From Parelaphostrongylus tenuis (Eukaryota; Nematoda; Chromadorea; Rhabditida; Metastrongylidae): a stretch of 64,000 nucleotides of DNA. Below are positions 10,600-21,399 of the stretch, in pieces. The DNA lies in contig JAHQIW010001308.1 of NCBI GenBank assembly GCA_019055375.1, positions 124,001 through 188,000 of the forward strand. Direction: 5' to 3'. The position numbers were made by a program, and so were the translations under genes. Numbering within the stretch: position 1 is the stretch's first letter; each line of letters opens with the position of its first letter. The notes beneath the pieces are model-generated. The model worked only from the letters and a program-made list of their open reading frames with translations, did no database searches and had not been told where the DNA came from.

Positions 10600-11860
10600 G
10601 GCATCTGCCATCGCAGTAAGCAATTGCGCGATAGTTGACATAAAAGAGATGGAACAGTGATTAGTGTTGTTCAATATACGAATCATCTTGAAATGTTATA
10701 TTCGCTAACGATGTTGTGCGAAAAAAGCATTTAGCTAATGGTACATAACAAAATACATCCATCATAAACTGAAAAAATTTCCCACTGCAAAACTTTTAGA
10801 AACCAGCCGTAAATTCAATGTGAGAGCTATATATGAATCTCCACAGTTGAATAATCTGACGAAAAGTAAGGAATGCAAGCTGCTCTGCAGATATCAAGAC
10901 ACTTTAATCATTGCTGAGAAATCTCATGAAAAACGTTCAAATTGAAAAATACAGCAATGAAAGATCGTTAATGAATGAAATGATAAAAATGGTGGTCATT
11001 TGCCTCGTAGATTCATTTGATGAATTATTAGTAAGAGTAATCTCATTCTGGTGTAATTTTTAGACACGCAGTTCACGTTTCACACTGACATCAAAGAAGA
11101 CATTTCCCGTGGCGTACTTGAACAAATCTAGTGTTTCTTTTCAAATTAATTGGCTCGTTATAACTAGCCAGCATTAAGTCGATCGTTATACATCTCCGCA
11201 GCCTCTCTTTAGGAAAAGAAGCAACTGGAACAAACAAAGGAACCCGGGAACTTGCCGTAAGAGGTCGTTATGGAAGTAGCCTTCAGATAACTTACGACAG
11301 TACACAGTGAGCAATTTCCCGTCACTAGCGGTTCTGTGTGTCATGTGTAGCACGCATATGACCAACATGTTCTCCTCACTTGGTTTCTGGTTTGGAAGGT
11401 TAGATAGCCAATAAATTACAAATGACGCAGAGGACATAAAAAAGTCATGAAATAAGGGCAGTTTTCCATCACTGATTTGATCTGTGATCACTTCGCACTG
11501 CAATCAAAAATAAACATATAGTTAGGTCCAAGCTCTGTCGATTTGCTTTTTTCTTCAAATTACTCGCCTTAGTTGTGAGAAGAATACGAGCACATACTCT
11601 TGAACTTATATCCGACGAAATGTTCTCATAGATAAATAAGTCAAAAAAAGTTCCAAAATTTTCAGAAGTCTGGCGATTGATTTTTTTTTTGAGAGCAAGA
11701 ATTTTGTAGGTGCACTGAAATAATAGGAAGAAAATCTTTGTAATTTCTCAAAGAATCATTTGAAAATTGAACCTGAGAACGTTCACAAAGTTGGAGCGAA
11801 ATTGCACAACTATTTTCACACTACTACTGATTTGTTGCCATTAACAATCGTACATTTAGA
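10600..11860. other. SAPCD2-like intron; one weak exon candidate
   Basis: Mostly featureless. On the minus strand, about 11297-11394 has an acceptor-like AACCAG, open codons (KPSEENM... DGKLLTVYC) and a GTAAGT donor. The phase does not fit the neighbouring exons and no homology is recognised, so it is not called. Confidence 0.3.
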
Positions 11861-11944
11861 TGTTAAGTCATTCCATTAGTTTTGGCACTATAGCAAAAAA
11901 CCAATTTTATTACACAGAAGTAATTAAAACTGCATCACTTCAAC

Positions 11945-12400
11945 ACTGTTCATTTGCGCATTTCATTGTGAACATTTTGGTGTACAACTTGCTATTTTTG
12001 TTTTGAGATGGAACTGTACTGAGAACAGATTTGCTTGCTACACATGCACGTATGGCTGGTAGGGAAAAATTATAGTGAAGAGGCCCGCAAGCTTAACGAA
12101 GCTTGGGCGATGATACGCTTGCAGGAAAAATAGCTAGGAAGTGGTACGTAAAGTTTAAAGCTGGAGCCAACAGTTTGGATGATTAGTTGCACTCGGGCCA
12201 TCCACAGGAAGTTCCACTAATCACGCGCGCCGCTTCACTAGCATTCTCCCCCACATGTAATTCGTGCATGAGTAGCGAGCGAATTTGTTCCTAAGACAGC
12301 TTCCATGTTGAGTCAAGCATGTCAAATTATACACCAAATGTTCGCAAGGATTCGCGCAATTGAACGATATCAAAATGATTCAATTCTATTCAATTCTGAT
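11945..12400 (+). pseudogene. mariner element fossil with terminal inverted repeats
   Basis: The left end at about 11945-11993 and the right end at about 12318-12375 are inverted copies (right end complement TTTTGATATCGTTCAATTGC). They match the pair at 944-1168. Internally, 12133-12216 reads ARKWYVKFKAG, NSLDD, stop, then LHSGHPQEVP. This is the mariner N-terminal block resembling AQRWFARFKAGDFDLED..RSGRP. The catalytic region is gone and the frame has a stop. Confidence 0.75.
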
Positions 12401-12544
12401 TAATGAGTTTGATGTTTGTTAACTAGGTGAAATTCTAGAGCACGCAGTGGCTGACGTGAAGTCCACAAGTGTGTAAAATACGTGTTCGCTTGACACAGAA
12501 ATATTTGAAATGTTATAGACAGACGGAGACGGACACAAAAACAC

Positions 12545-12615
12545 ACAGATATATGAATATATATATACATATATGTTATATATATATGCATATATATGTG
12601 TATATAAGTATGCAA
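12545..12615. repeat. TA/ATATAC microsatellite
   Basis: Runs of ATATATAC, TATATATATGCATATATATG and similar alternating TA steps. No gene is present. Confidence 0.85.
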
Positions 12616-12904
12616 ACATTGGCATACAGATGAATACGAATGCACACAAATGCGAGATGGTTCCTGAAATACCACAAACAAATCAACGATTTGTTTTCAA
12701 AGCTTGTAAAAGAAGTAAACTCAAAGGCTTTACATGTCTAAGCATTGGAAGGTAATTATTGGGAGCTTTATGGTGGTCAAAGGCTACGGTTTGCACATTG
12801 AGCTTGTCAGAGAATGTATTAACATGTAGTATGATCATGTACTCACCTGAATATACTTTACTGCTAGACCTTATACAGCCGAAAAAGCAAATAGAATTTT
12901 AGAG

Positions 12905-13170
12905 TTTTTAGCACTTTAGCACGTTATTTGATCTGTTATCACAGCTTTTTCCACTGCGTGCATCCGAGTAGTTTTAGCGTTCAACTCATTACTCGTTTTC
13001 TTCCTGAGCGGCGTAGACCGCTGGTTGAGCGAGGCTCCTTGCATTCTCAAATATAGCCTTGATGTGGCGTTCCATCGGGCATTGTTGTTGACTGCCGGAG
13101 AGAGTTGGAGGGTGGACTCGGCTTCACGAGCGCCGCGACGAGCATCACAACCACTCGGCCACGACGCTCC
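12905..13170 (-). repeat. tRNA-derived SINE-like element, family S1
   Basis: The head on the minus strand at about 13170-13135 reads GCGTCGTGGCCGAGTGGTTG then TGATGCTCGTC, a tRNA(Ser/Leu)-type A-box region. The body follows: CTCTCCGGCAGTCAACAA, then GGAACGCCACATCAAGGCTA. The tail ends near AGTGGAAAAA and TTTAGCACTTT complements. Related copies: 29963 and 33178 (plus), 47155 and 49685 (minus), 52855 and 60600 (plus), 53150 and 60900 (minus). Confidence 0.7.
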
Positions 13171-13289
13171 CAGAATTATAGGCTGTTGCAAGATATTATC
13201 TAATAAAATGAGAAAATGAAAAAGCAGCATAAATGGTATGACAAGCCAACTATACGCATCTCAGATTCACTGAAATCAAAATGTTCGCC

Positions 13290-13375
13290 TGAGGATGCAT
13301 GCAACTATGCTATTAGAGATGCCATGCAATAAGCTTTCGACGATGGTTCAATTCCGCCCACGCAAACGAGGCCCA
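13290..13375 (+). repeat. partial S2-like tRNA-derived head
   Basis: GCTATTAGAGATGCC is followed, at tRNA spacing, by GATGGTTCAATTCCGCCC. This resembles the S2 head (GATTAGAGG, then GATGGTTCG). No S2 body follows, so it is a truncated or diverged copy. Confidence 0.4.
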
Positions 13376-13449
13376 TTTTCTAGCACCGCTAAATTCACAC
13401 CAAAGTTGTAAAGGTGAGTTCTCCACGGCTAACAAAGCCTAATGAGAGT

Positions 13450-14820
13450 AAGAACCTCTGATTTTGTGAGCGATATATCTCAAGATACAGTGAAGAAGAG
13501 AATCGAGCAGCATATAGCGATTTTGAAGGAGAAGCAAAATTCTTAAGTTACACCTGTAACTGTTCGAAAGTCAGAATAGCTTTGTGGATAATGCATGCAA
13601 AACTACAGAATGATCTCTAAGCGACGGAATTAGCACAGCGAGTGAATACGGGTCATGGTGCAAACAAATAACATAACTGGACATAACGTAGCACTTACAT
13701 AGCGAAAAAGTCAACAGACGAGATCCTTGAATAGGTAGCAATATGTCGTTTATATATAGTGAGAAATGAGCCAAGATGAGAATAGAGAAGGGAATGGGCA
13801 AAATATCACATGGAAGAAATTCACTGAGTCCACATATTTTTTCAATGAGATTATCCTTCTGTTTTCTCACACCAAAACTCTCAGATTATTCTATCATTTA
13901 TCAGCACGTAATCAATAATTGTGGCTTTTAAGACTAAGACAAAGAGTAATTTCTGTTCTTTGTAAAAAATAAATAATTTCTCGTTTCTTTCTAACGTTTG
14001 ATGAAAGCAACAGTACTCAAACATCTGGATATCGTTCTATAAACTTGTTGAAGGTATGCTTCTGACGCAATACTAACCTTTTTTGAACGCATAGTCACAT
14101 GTTGTTCAACATCAAACGAGCAATTGCACGTTGGTAGATATAGCTGACTCAGATTACTTGTTGGTGTATCCCTTGCCGCCTGAATTGTCGAGTTTCAACA
14201 CATTGAAAACCAAGCAATTCCAGTGAATCAATATTTTTATATCGAATGACTTCAAATATATCATGGCAGTAAAACAAAGTAACCACAATACACCTCCCAA
14301 GTTCTGGAGCTTTCTTAAGAATACTTAGCCCAAAGAGAGGAATTGCCTTTTGGTGCGGAATAGTGAAGCCAAAGTTTCATTTTCGACCAGGGTCAATCAT
14401 CAAGTGCACAGACAAGCTTATATTTTCTTAAAATTGAAGGCCAAACTGACAACGAACATCTAGGACAGCTTTCCCTCACTAGGTATGGGCTATTGCGTTC
14501 GACGAGCAGTCACATTACTAATCTAAAGCAAATAGAATGTTCGCTAGCCTTGGAAGGTTACACTATTATTGAAATAGATTTCCTTCTGCACAAGTTTGCA
14601 ATCGGCTTTTTACGTCCACAAAGTCATTTCTTTCCGTCCAGAAGACCTGACGAGATGGGTCAAATGAGATAAGCAAAAATCACATTGGAACCACCGCGCA
14701 GTGACAACCGAAGTTGCACGTCTTTTCCACAAAAGTACTCTGGAAGGATCGAAGAAGCGTGAAATTGAAAGTCATCCAACAGTACGATTTATGCGGAAGC
14801 TCGACCTAATTGTAATAGAA
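13450..14820. other. SAPCD2-like intron; no feature seen
   Basis: No exon, RNA or shared repeat is recognised. The minus frame at 13571-13870 has no motif. Confidence 0.3.
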
Positions 14821-14893
14821 TTGCATTCCACTTATGATCACAATGCTACGATCACTCCGCACGTATTCCAACAAGTGTCTCCCCATTCAAAAT

Positions 14894-14963
14894 GCATTGG
14901 TGGTTCAATGGTTAATGTCAGCTTGCGACGTAGGTGACCCGGGTTCGATTCCCGCCCAATGCA
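14894..14963 (+). tRNA. tRNA-Gly-like pseudogene 1
   Basis: The 70-nt sequence follows the Gly pattern. The acceptor GCATTGG pairs with CCAATGC. A D-arm follows (TGGTTCAATGG) and the T-arm is CCCGGGTTCGATTCCCG. The anticodon arm (about GTCAGCTTGCGACG) does not form a proper stem with a U33 loop, so decoding is unlikely. The next three bases are CCA (14964-14966), normally added after transcription in eukaryotes, which hints at origin from a mature tRNA. Confidence 0.65.
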
Positions 14964-14990
14964 CCATATTACAGTACATATGCTACATGG

Positions 14991-15061
14991 TGCATTGGCC
15001 GAGACTCGAACCCAGGTCGCCTACGTCGCCATCTGACATTCTACCACTAAACCACCGATGC
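14991..15061 (-). tRNA. tRNA-Gly-like pseudogene 2
   Basis: 71 nt on the minus strand. The acceptor GCATCGG is followed by D-arm TGGTTTAGTGGTAGAA, T-arm CTGGGTTCGAGTCTCGG and CCAATGC, then discriminator A and an encoded CCA (14990-14988). The anticodon region (CAGATGGCGACGTAGG) lacks a proper stem and U33, so it is not functional. It forms the opposite arm of the palindrome with copy 1. Confidence 0.65.
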
Positions 15062-15162
15062 ATTGGGACGGAGAGAAACTTGTTGCAATACGTGCAGAGT
15101 AGTCGTAGCCCATTACGATGGAATTGCATTCCACTCATGGTTGTCTCGCCGTTGCTATATGG

Positions 15163-15233
15163 TGCACTGGCCGCGAATCGAGCCCGGGTCGCCCGCGTGG
15201 CAGGCAGGCACTCTACCACTGAACCACTAATGC
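15163..15233 (-). tRNA. tRNA-Gly(GCC)-like, nearly intact pseudogene
   Basis: 71 nt on the minus strand. Of the three copies this one keeps the best anticodon arm: stem CCTGC/GCGGG around loop CTGCCAC, giving anticodon GCC (Gly). The D-arm GGTTCAGTGGTAGA is canonical. Defects are CTCGATT in place of TTCGATT in the T loop, one T-stem mismatch and an A-C acceptor mismatch. The discriminator A is followed by encoded CCA. It could be a recently decayed gene or a retro-copy. A functional tRNA is less likely. Confidence 0.6.
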
Positions 15234-15239
15234 ATTGGC

Positions 15240-16030
15240 GGAGATTTTACCACTGTATGACAAACACAAACCGTCAATCGAAGTTCCTCCTCATCATCTG
15301 AGCTCTTGTTAGATTTTTTTATTTTATTTCTATTATTATATTATTCTATTTTTTTTAGATTTCTTGTTAGATTGGTGGAATCAATCTCAGACACTATCGG
15401 AATTATGTCTATGTCACGAAACGGATACCCAGTGAAGGGGTAGCGTAACTCAATACATGCAAAAAAACAAGAATCAATAAAATATCTGAGTCGCGCCTAC
15501 AGCATGTGGACAATCAAGCGAATTGCCGAATACACTCACGTATCTCCTATGCCTAATTCAAAATACCGGCAGCAGCTACCTAACATGAAATAAAGTAGGA
15601 CAGACGAGTTTGCGTAAATACTAGTAATATGAGAGATATCATATCTCTAACGATCATTGCACATCATACGACTTATTTAGTAATCCACCAAAATCTCAAG
15701 TAAAACTGATTTTCTCCAAACAACACTATCTAAGCAGAACGGTTTACCGCTGAACTAAAAGTGTTAAGTTACTCGCATGGGAAAGCAAAGCATCAGAGTG
15801 GACGGTCAAGCATCTTCAACTATCGATTCCTCACCAAGATTGCTTTGTACTTATTGGACTTCACTAAAAGACTTCTGAAGCCTCAACCATGTAGACAAGC
15901 AATAAGCACAAAAGGTAGATCACTGATATTGAAATTAGTCAAAAAAGACTTGTTAAGATCAAGAAGTGAGCGAGGCTCAGTAGTGAGGTGTGTCATGCAG
16001 TACTTACAATCAAGCTTATTCCTACAGCGC
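15240..16030. other. SAPCD2-like intron; no feature seen
   Basis: T/A-rich stretch at 15310-15360, otherwise nothing recognised. The open frame at 15761-16036 shows no motif. Confidence 0.3.
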
Positions 16031-16039
16031 CCTTGATCT

Positions 16040-16215
16040 GGCAGACTGTAATCTGGAAGGAAAAATAACACTGATATGACACATCAAATAGCATCCGCAA
16101 CTTATTGAATGGGTCGGATTTGCAATCAGTCACCTTCAACAATGTCTAATGAAATCGAATGATGGCACATCCGTTAAGGATTGATAGAAGACGAAAGCTT
16201 CATACTTTTTTCACC
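16040..16215 (+). repeat. S2 SINE-like element, body only
   Basis: The body matches other S2 copies (CAATCAGTCACCTTCAAC, ATCGAATGATGGCACATCCG, AGGATTGATAGAAGACGAA). The tRNA-like head is absent or too diverged to see. Confidence 0.5.
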
Positions 16216-16219
16216 GTCA

Positions 16220-17085
16220 CATACCACACTGGCCCTTCCCTTGATTTCATACTATACGTTACAAAAATTACCAGATCAGATCTTCCACGACTCAGAGCTG
16301 TGCCTGTTTAGAATATTCACATGTACCTCCTTATAAAAATAGGCGAATATCAAAGAGATCGTCAACAAACGAGTAAGTGCTTCCGTTGAAGGCGTGAACA
16401 AGGAGTTTATTATGCTTTAGGGACGAGAAAAGCACAACGCTTGCTTAATGTACTAGATCATCCTTTTGTGCCTGCCAGGCGGATCTAAGGAGCAACTTAC
16501 CATCATCATTTGTCATAATGCTTTGAATACTTTATCGAGCCTATATGTGATAGATGTGGAATTTGTTGGAAGTGACTAAGAAGAGCACCGTGCACCTCCT
16601 CTCAGTCATTCAGATTGAGGTTTTGAGACATGGATTGCCACGATAGAATAAGTAAATGGACAGTCACACCTGCACAGGTATTTACGAGTCTGATTATGTA
16701 GATGCAGAGCGTATAAGTCAATCTATTGCAACACACGCAAGGGAGCTCAGATACTCTATTCACTGACAGTTTTAGAAAAGTACATATATGCTCTCAGCCT
16801 GCGTTTGATCCACTATAGACCACTCGAAGATACGTCGCGTAGTTTAACAACAACAAACTCAAAGTTCTTCACATGAGGATGTACCGTGGCTCAGTTCTAA
16901 TGTCTCAACCAGTAGAATGCTCAAATGTCAGATCAGAAGTACGTACTTGAATATTATTTAGAGAATGGAACTGTAATTTAATCTAAACGTCTCTTGAGGA
17001 ACTACAATATTATATTATCAAAACAACACACATCACATCATGCCAAATTTGATGTAAGTGAAGCTAATAGTGTATTCGAAACCCA
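16220..17085. other. SAPCD2-like intron; no feature seen
   Basis: Nothing recognised. Confidence 0.3.
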
Positions 17086-17086
17086 C

Positions 17087-17219
17087 ATTCATTTTTTCAG
17101 CACTTTGAGCACGAAAATTATTAGGTTCGTTGATGGCTGAGTAACTTCCGCAGATGACGGGTCGTCGATCCAAGCCCTTTATACCCATAGCGGGGGCTTG
17201 AATTCTTCTTTTGTCGAAG
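17087..17219 (-). CDS. SAPCD2-like gene, candidate internal exon (linker)
   Basis: 133 bp. The acceptor is TTATAG before 17219 and the donor is AAT|GTGGGT at 17086. It starts with one base completing a split codon and ends in phase 0. It encodes FDKRRIQAPAMGIKGLDRRP, then VICGSYSAINEPNNF. The open frame is clearly better than in its surroundings, and its phases fit both neighbours (phase 2 before, phase 0 after). It is a disordered basic linker with no direct homology recognised. Confidence rests on phase and frame. Confidence 0.5.
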
Positions 17220-17229
17220 CTATAATAAT

Positions 17230-19010
17230 TATTCATGACTCTGATGAGGAGGCGATTTTTACAGACGCCACCTGGTAGTTTTGTTTTGTTGCAAAAAGTT
17301 TTTTCCTAGAATTCCTGTGAACAATCGTCAGCTGACTTCACAAAGAAGCAATGGTAATCGTGTTCGTTGAAAGATATCCACATAGTAATTTACGACTTCA
17401 TTAGTTGAAGGTGCCTCTTGTTTAGGACATGATTATTTCGTAACAAATTCTATTGCAAGTAACCAGGTATCTAATTATTGAGAGGATAGCTTTTTTGGAC
17501 CAAGTGTAGCTTCTATCTTTGACAAGTTATCGATTGATTGTAAAAGTCTAGGAAAAAACGTATATGAATCAGTTTTAAATCTCTAAGAAGATGGTTGATA
17601 TCTCTGAATTTTTCTAAGTGCTATAAAATTCTATTGCAGTAACCGTACTTGTTCTTGGCATATCAGTTTGCAGAGCATCGCGTTACAAAGCATACATGGA
17701 TATTTGCAGAGGTCTAGCACATGAATATGTGTATAAAAATAAATACAAAAAACCATGGAATCTAATCAGCCTGCACGCAGAAATCACTCTCCACACGCGC
17801 AGGTGTATACGCATGCGCGCTTACTTCAAAATAAGAAAGGTGTACAATTATGATTTCCGCTAAATAAATCAGTTTTTCTCCGCAGCACTGAAAAGTTACT
17901 TCATTTCTCATACTTCATATGTACTCTATGATTTTTTTCTAGATGCTTATACGTCTTTATTGCATAAATAATTTTTGTGCGCGAAGAAAAAAGCAACACG
18001 CCTATTTCACAATTGGCGAAGCTTTTGATTGCGAGGGAAACTGAAGAAACCAAGTATCAAAGTTTCGTCGAAGTAATTACGAGTAAAATGAGAAAAAAAA
18101 AACGTTGTGAAGTACTAAGATTTGTACGAAAAGCAATTCTATAAGCCGGTATATGAGCTATAAAATGCTTCTTGACCACAATTACAAAGTCTACCATCAT
18201 TAAATTCAATATCATAAAGTTCTATAATAAGCCGATCCTGAATGCATGTTTTTGAGCGTTTCATATTGCTGGCTGGCTCATTAACACATACGTGACAACG
18301 TGGACTGTAAAATTCGAGATTCGACATGGCCGGGTTTCATTGTCTTGGTCTAAGCCCGATATTTATATTTTCAAGTGTTTGAGTTTCAGAAAGTCAAATC
18401 ATTGAGAATGACCAAAAGAACGACTACTTCCTGAAATCATATTCAAAAAAGGATTTTCAGGACTAGAACTTCTGAGAAATTAAGTACATCTTATTAAACT
18501 ATGCCCTTGAGGGAATTCTACCGCCACTCTATTGATCTCTCAATATTACTAGTGATCATCGCAGAAAACCAGCTAATTAACATTAAGTTTGTAATGATTA
18601 TGAAAACTGTTGAGATAATCTAAGATATCGTTATCAATTCAAAATGAGATCATAAATAATCTAGGTGTGCAGGATTATGAGGTGAGCTCAACTTCTTTCC
18701 ATACAGTTTCATTGTGTGTCATTCTAACGAAATGTTTCAGTTTACGCTTTCCAAAATCATTGCCGTTCGTGGTCTGAAGTTCTCTGTACTTTACTTGACG
18801 TGATATGAGAAAGAAATAAGCACCTCTCATAGGAAAAAGGACAATAAAAATGGGTACGATAATTACCCTCTTAACGTCCAATTCGTATGAATGTTATTTT
18901 TTCGTGTTGATGAAAAAACAAGCAGCAGATGAATGACTAAGGCGACAACTATCAAGAAATGGACCAGTGCTAAAAATCAGTCTCGGTTCATGGTAATCGT
19001 AATTAAGTGA
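17230..19010. other. SAPCD2-like intron; no feature seen
   Basis: AT-rich intron. Short open frames at 18139-18327 and 18675-18881 (minus) have no motifs. Confidence 0.3.
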
Positions 19011-19017
19011 CAAAATT

Positions 19018-19075
19018 CATAAAGCTTTCGGCGTTGATCAATCCCTTGGAGATGAGGCATGCATTCTGACTAAAT
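19018..19075 (-). repeat. truncated S2 SINE-like fragment
   Basis: AAGCTTTCGGCGTTGATCAA and GAGATGAGGCATGCATTC are the complement of the S2 body (ATGCATGGCGCAT...TTGATC.ACGCCGA). Only the 3' part is present. Confidence 0.5.
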
Positions 19076-19594
19076 AAACTAATGTAGAGGTGACTGAATG
19101 TATTATTTGCCTATCCTATGCATTTTTGTCTATGATTTTGCAGTCATTCTTAATGGATACAAATTTTATACTGGGGTCAAAAATCTGCATAACACGTTAT
19201 ACCAACCAAAAAAAGATAACGTTTGGTTTCAAAATAGGAAGCCATTGTTTGTTTGAACATCACCGTGGATTTCTTGGCACCTTTATGATAAAGTTAAAAT
19301 GTTTGCGACATTTGTTTCCGCCAAAGAATAGAATATTACTAAAGGTTTTTTCATGAACGCAGTTTTGGTTTGAAAAAAAAAGCACTCAGTTGTCTCAAAA
19401 ATCTCACTTTTCAATACAAAAGTTCCATTGATGGGATAGCGATATTTTTCAACTCTTTTTTTTTCAAAAACCTTCCTCAATGCCCTGAATTTGTAACTGG
19501 TGAACACGCTTCATACAATGTACGACTTCTGTATGAAACTCATAGGTGGGTTCTTTCAGTATGTACTTGGAGAAGAGGTAGATATAGAGCGCAT

Positions 19595-19609
19595 GGGGGG
19601 GGGGGGGGG
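19595..19609 (+). repeat. 15-nt poly-G run
   Basis: Fifteen consecutive G residues after GCAT, inside AT-rich intron sequence. This is a possible quadruplex or slippage site, or an assembly artefact. Confidence 0.9.
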
Positions 19610-19738
19610 TTCGGAGATTTTCTTCCCCTCTCAAAAATGCGGTGTTTTAGTGGAAGCATTTATGTTCTTTATACTACTTAAAGCTTTATTGAAGTCTCTT
19701 CTACAATATTTCCTTATCTACTAACAATAAATTCCTCT

Positions 19739-19829
19739 TTAACTCCTTCGCGCCGGCAGCTGATAGGAATCAGCGTCGCACCGGTCGACCACATAGCAGT
19801 CGTCGCGATCGACATTGCCGTCATCTTTC
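19739..19829 (-). other. GC-rich short open frame, unidentified
   Basis: After an acceptor-like TTGATAG, the minus strand encodes KDDGNVDRDDCYVVDRCDAD, then SYQLPARRS and a stop. The local GC content is far above the flanks. It has Asp-rich coding character but no recognised family, no donor, and it sits inside the SAPCD2-like intron. It may be an exon relic of another gene, or part of a repeat, since homology with 40150-40590 starts just beyond it. Confidence 0.3.
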
Positions 19830-19889
19830 CTATCAATGAAAAGAATTTTGTGAACAGTCGAGGATAAAATTTGACGAGGAAGATCCGAA

Positions 19890-20330
19890 AGGCACTTTTT
19901 GGTTGAAATATGCCAACAATCACAAAACAGTAACGTGTTAGTGAAAACTGACACCGCACAATGCAGCGATGCCAATTCATGGACATTTCAAAGAAACTTT
20001 TTATTATTCGCTCTTTTTGAACTGAAACTTCTATAAAGTTGTAGAAGAGGCCTTTTTCTATTGTCTTGTGAGTCATAATTCTATGTGCCCACAAGTACGA
20101 ACATTATTCATCGCTGCAACCTGAAAGCAACGTTATAGCCTTCCTTAGAACCTCGAACTTTTGAAAGGAAAAAGCACGTGTACCAAAGATCATAGTTCGA
20201 ACTGTTATTGAGCACTGACATGCTTTTCTATTTATATTTAGCTATATTTTGATAGTAATTGTCCTTCGTTTCTTATACCAGCAATAGTTCACTTTCATTT
20301 ATTGCTACAAATGAATTAGTAGTCAAATAA
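19890..20330. repeat. dispersed repeat, pair member 1
   Basis: Matches 40150-40590 in direct orientation, for example GGTTGAAATATGCCAACAATCA against GGCTGAAATATGCTAAGACAAT, the block TTATTATTCGC/TTATTATTTGC, GAAACTTCTATAAAG against GAAACTTCTACAGAG, and the shared end TTATTGCTACAAATG/CATTGCCACAAATG. No coding potential. Confidence 0.6.
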
Positions 20331-20741
20331 CCTAGCATAATATCATTTCGCACTTCTTGAATTAAATACTACGTAACAAATTTTCCAGTTCTCATTTCTT
20401 CCAAGTCAATAAAATTGCCGTTGTGACTGCGTTTTTATATAGAGAATAATGAATGGTCTGTAAAGAACGGTGATGTTCAGTGCATGCGATGCCACCTCAT
20501 CGACAACTTTTATCAATTTTTGATTCGTAAGAGTAGAAAACGATCTAATCCCACTGATGTCGCATTGTATTGGAAGAGAAGGAAGTTTTGAGGTATGTGG
20601 AAGACCTCTGCTTTGCTGAGTAAGAAGGAAAGGAAACAGGATTACATTCTACACAATGCGTGTGCATTCCATACAATTCGTTAAACAGTAAAATTTTTCA
20701 GTACAACTAGGCATTCTTTTCACTAAAAAGACATCCATAAA

Positions 20742-20832
20742 TATACATATATATGTATGTACGTATATATGTATATGTATACATATAAATATGTACATGC
20801 ACATGCATATGCACATGTATGCATGTATTCCT
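20742..20832. repeat. ATATGTAC/ATGCAC microsatellite
   Basis: Alternating purine-pyrimidine repeats (ATATGTATGTACGTATATAT, then ACATGCACATGCATATGCAC). About 90 bp. Confidence 0.85.
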
Positions 20833-20839
20833 GCAATAA

Positions 20840-21280
20840 TAATTTATTTTTTTTTTAGCGACGATGTTTGCTTAGTATCAAAATATTGCTATACAATACC
20901 AAGAACATGCGCTGTGAGGTTGAAACTACGCATTCCAAATGCAAACGTTATCTTTTTCCATAAGTAGTAGTATAAAGGTCGTACAACAAATCAAACTTAT
21001 TGTCAAATTCGGTATTTCTCAAACTATCAAATGACTCGAAAATCATAAAGAAGATACGAAAACATATGTTTTATAACAATTGGAAAAATGTCCGTTTTCA
21101 AAAGAATGCGGTTTTCTCCTTGAAACATAGAAGAATTTTCAACATATAAACATATAAACGTTGTTTCTTGGCTAAAATTATCCTTATAGAAGCCATTTAA
21201 TGATATTCCATCATTTCATGACGGCAATGTGTCCTCAGAATCCTCATTTGCTAAATGAATTCTCTCCGTTCATTGCGACG
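20840..21280. other. SAPCD2-like intron; no feature seen
   Basis: Nothing recognised. Confidence 0.3.
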
Positions 21281-21344
21281 TGCACCCATACAAATTCGCA
21301 GACGGACGTGACGCCGCAAGTACAGTATCTGAGCGGGGCTTTAC

Positions 21345-21389
21345 GTCGCTCGACGTGCAACGAAAACGTGGCACGCCGGAGTCAAAGAG
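21345..21389 (-). CDS. SAPCD2-like gene, uncertain small exon
   Basis: A GC-rich island at 21286-21389 is likely coding on the minus strand, but two readings are possible. Reading 1 starts in phase 2 at 21389 and uses donor AC|GTAAAG at 21344. It gives SLTPACHVFVARRAT after the DG of the previous exon, close in layout to the SGYLTFERFV segment of SAPC domains. Reading 2 starts in phase 0 and runs to GG|GTGCAC at 21285, encoding LFDSGVPRFRCTSSDVKPRS, then DTVLAASRPSANLY. Both fit the downstream exon at 17087-17219. The acceptor (CCAAAAG) is weak. Confidence 0.35.
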
Positions 21390-21399
21390 CTTTTGGCGA

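Larger units (their letters stand above)
14822..15133. repeat. long palindrome carrying two tRNA-Gly-like arms
   Basis: The left arm (14822-14963) and the right arm (14991-15133) are inverted copies of each other with a 27-nt spacer. For example, CACGTATTCCAACAAGTGTC on the left matches the complement of the right-arm segment ACTTGTTGCAATACGTG. Each arm contains a full-length tRNA-Gly-like sequence, plus strand on the left and minus strand on the right, so their 3' ends face the centre. The transcript would fold into one long hairpin. Confidence 0.85.

Noticed and set aside
11186..11503. 105-codon minus frame with a possible exon (donor GTAAGT at about 11292)
   Set aside because: No acceptor gives a phase compatible with adjoining SAPCD2-like exons and no homology is recognised.
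14834..15301. 155-codon plus-strand open frame
   Set aside because: It runs through the tRNA-Gly-like palindrome and third copy; the frame is open only by chance across structured RNA-like sequence.
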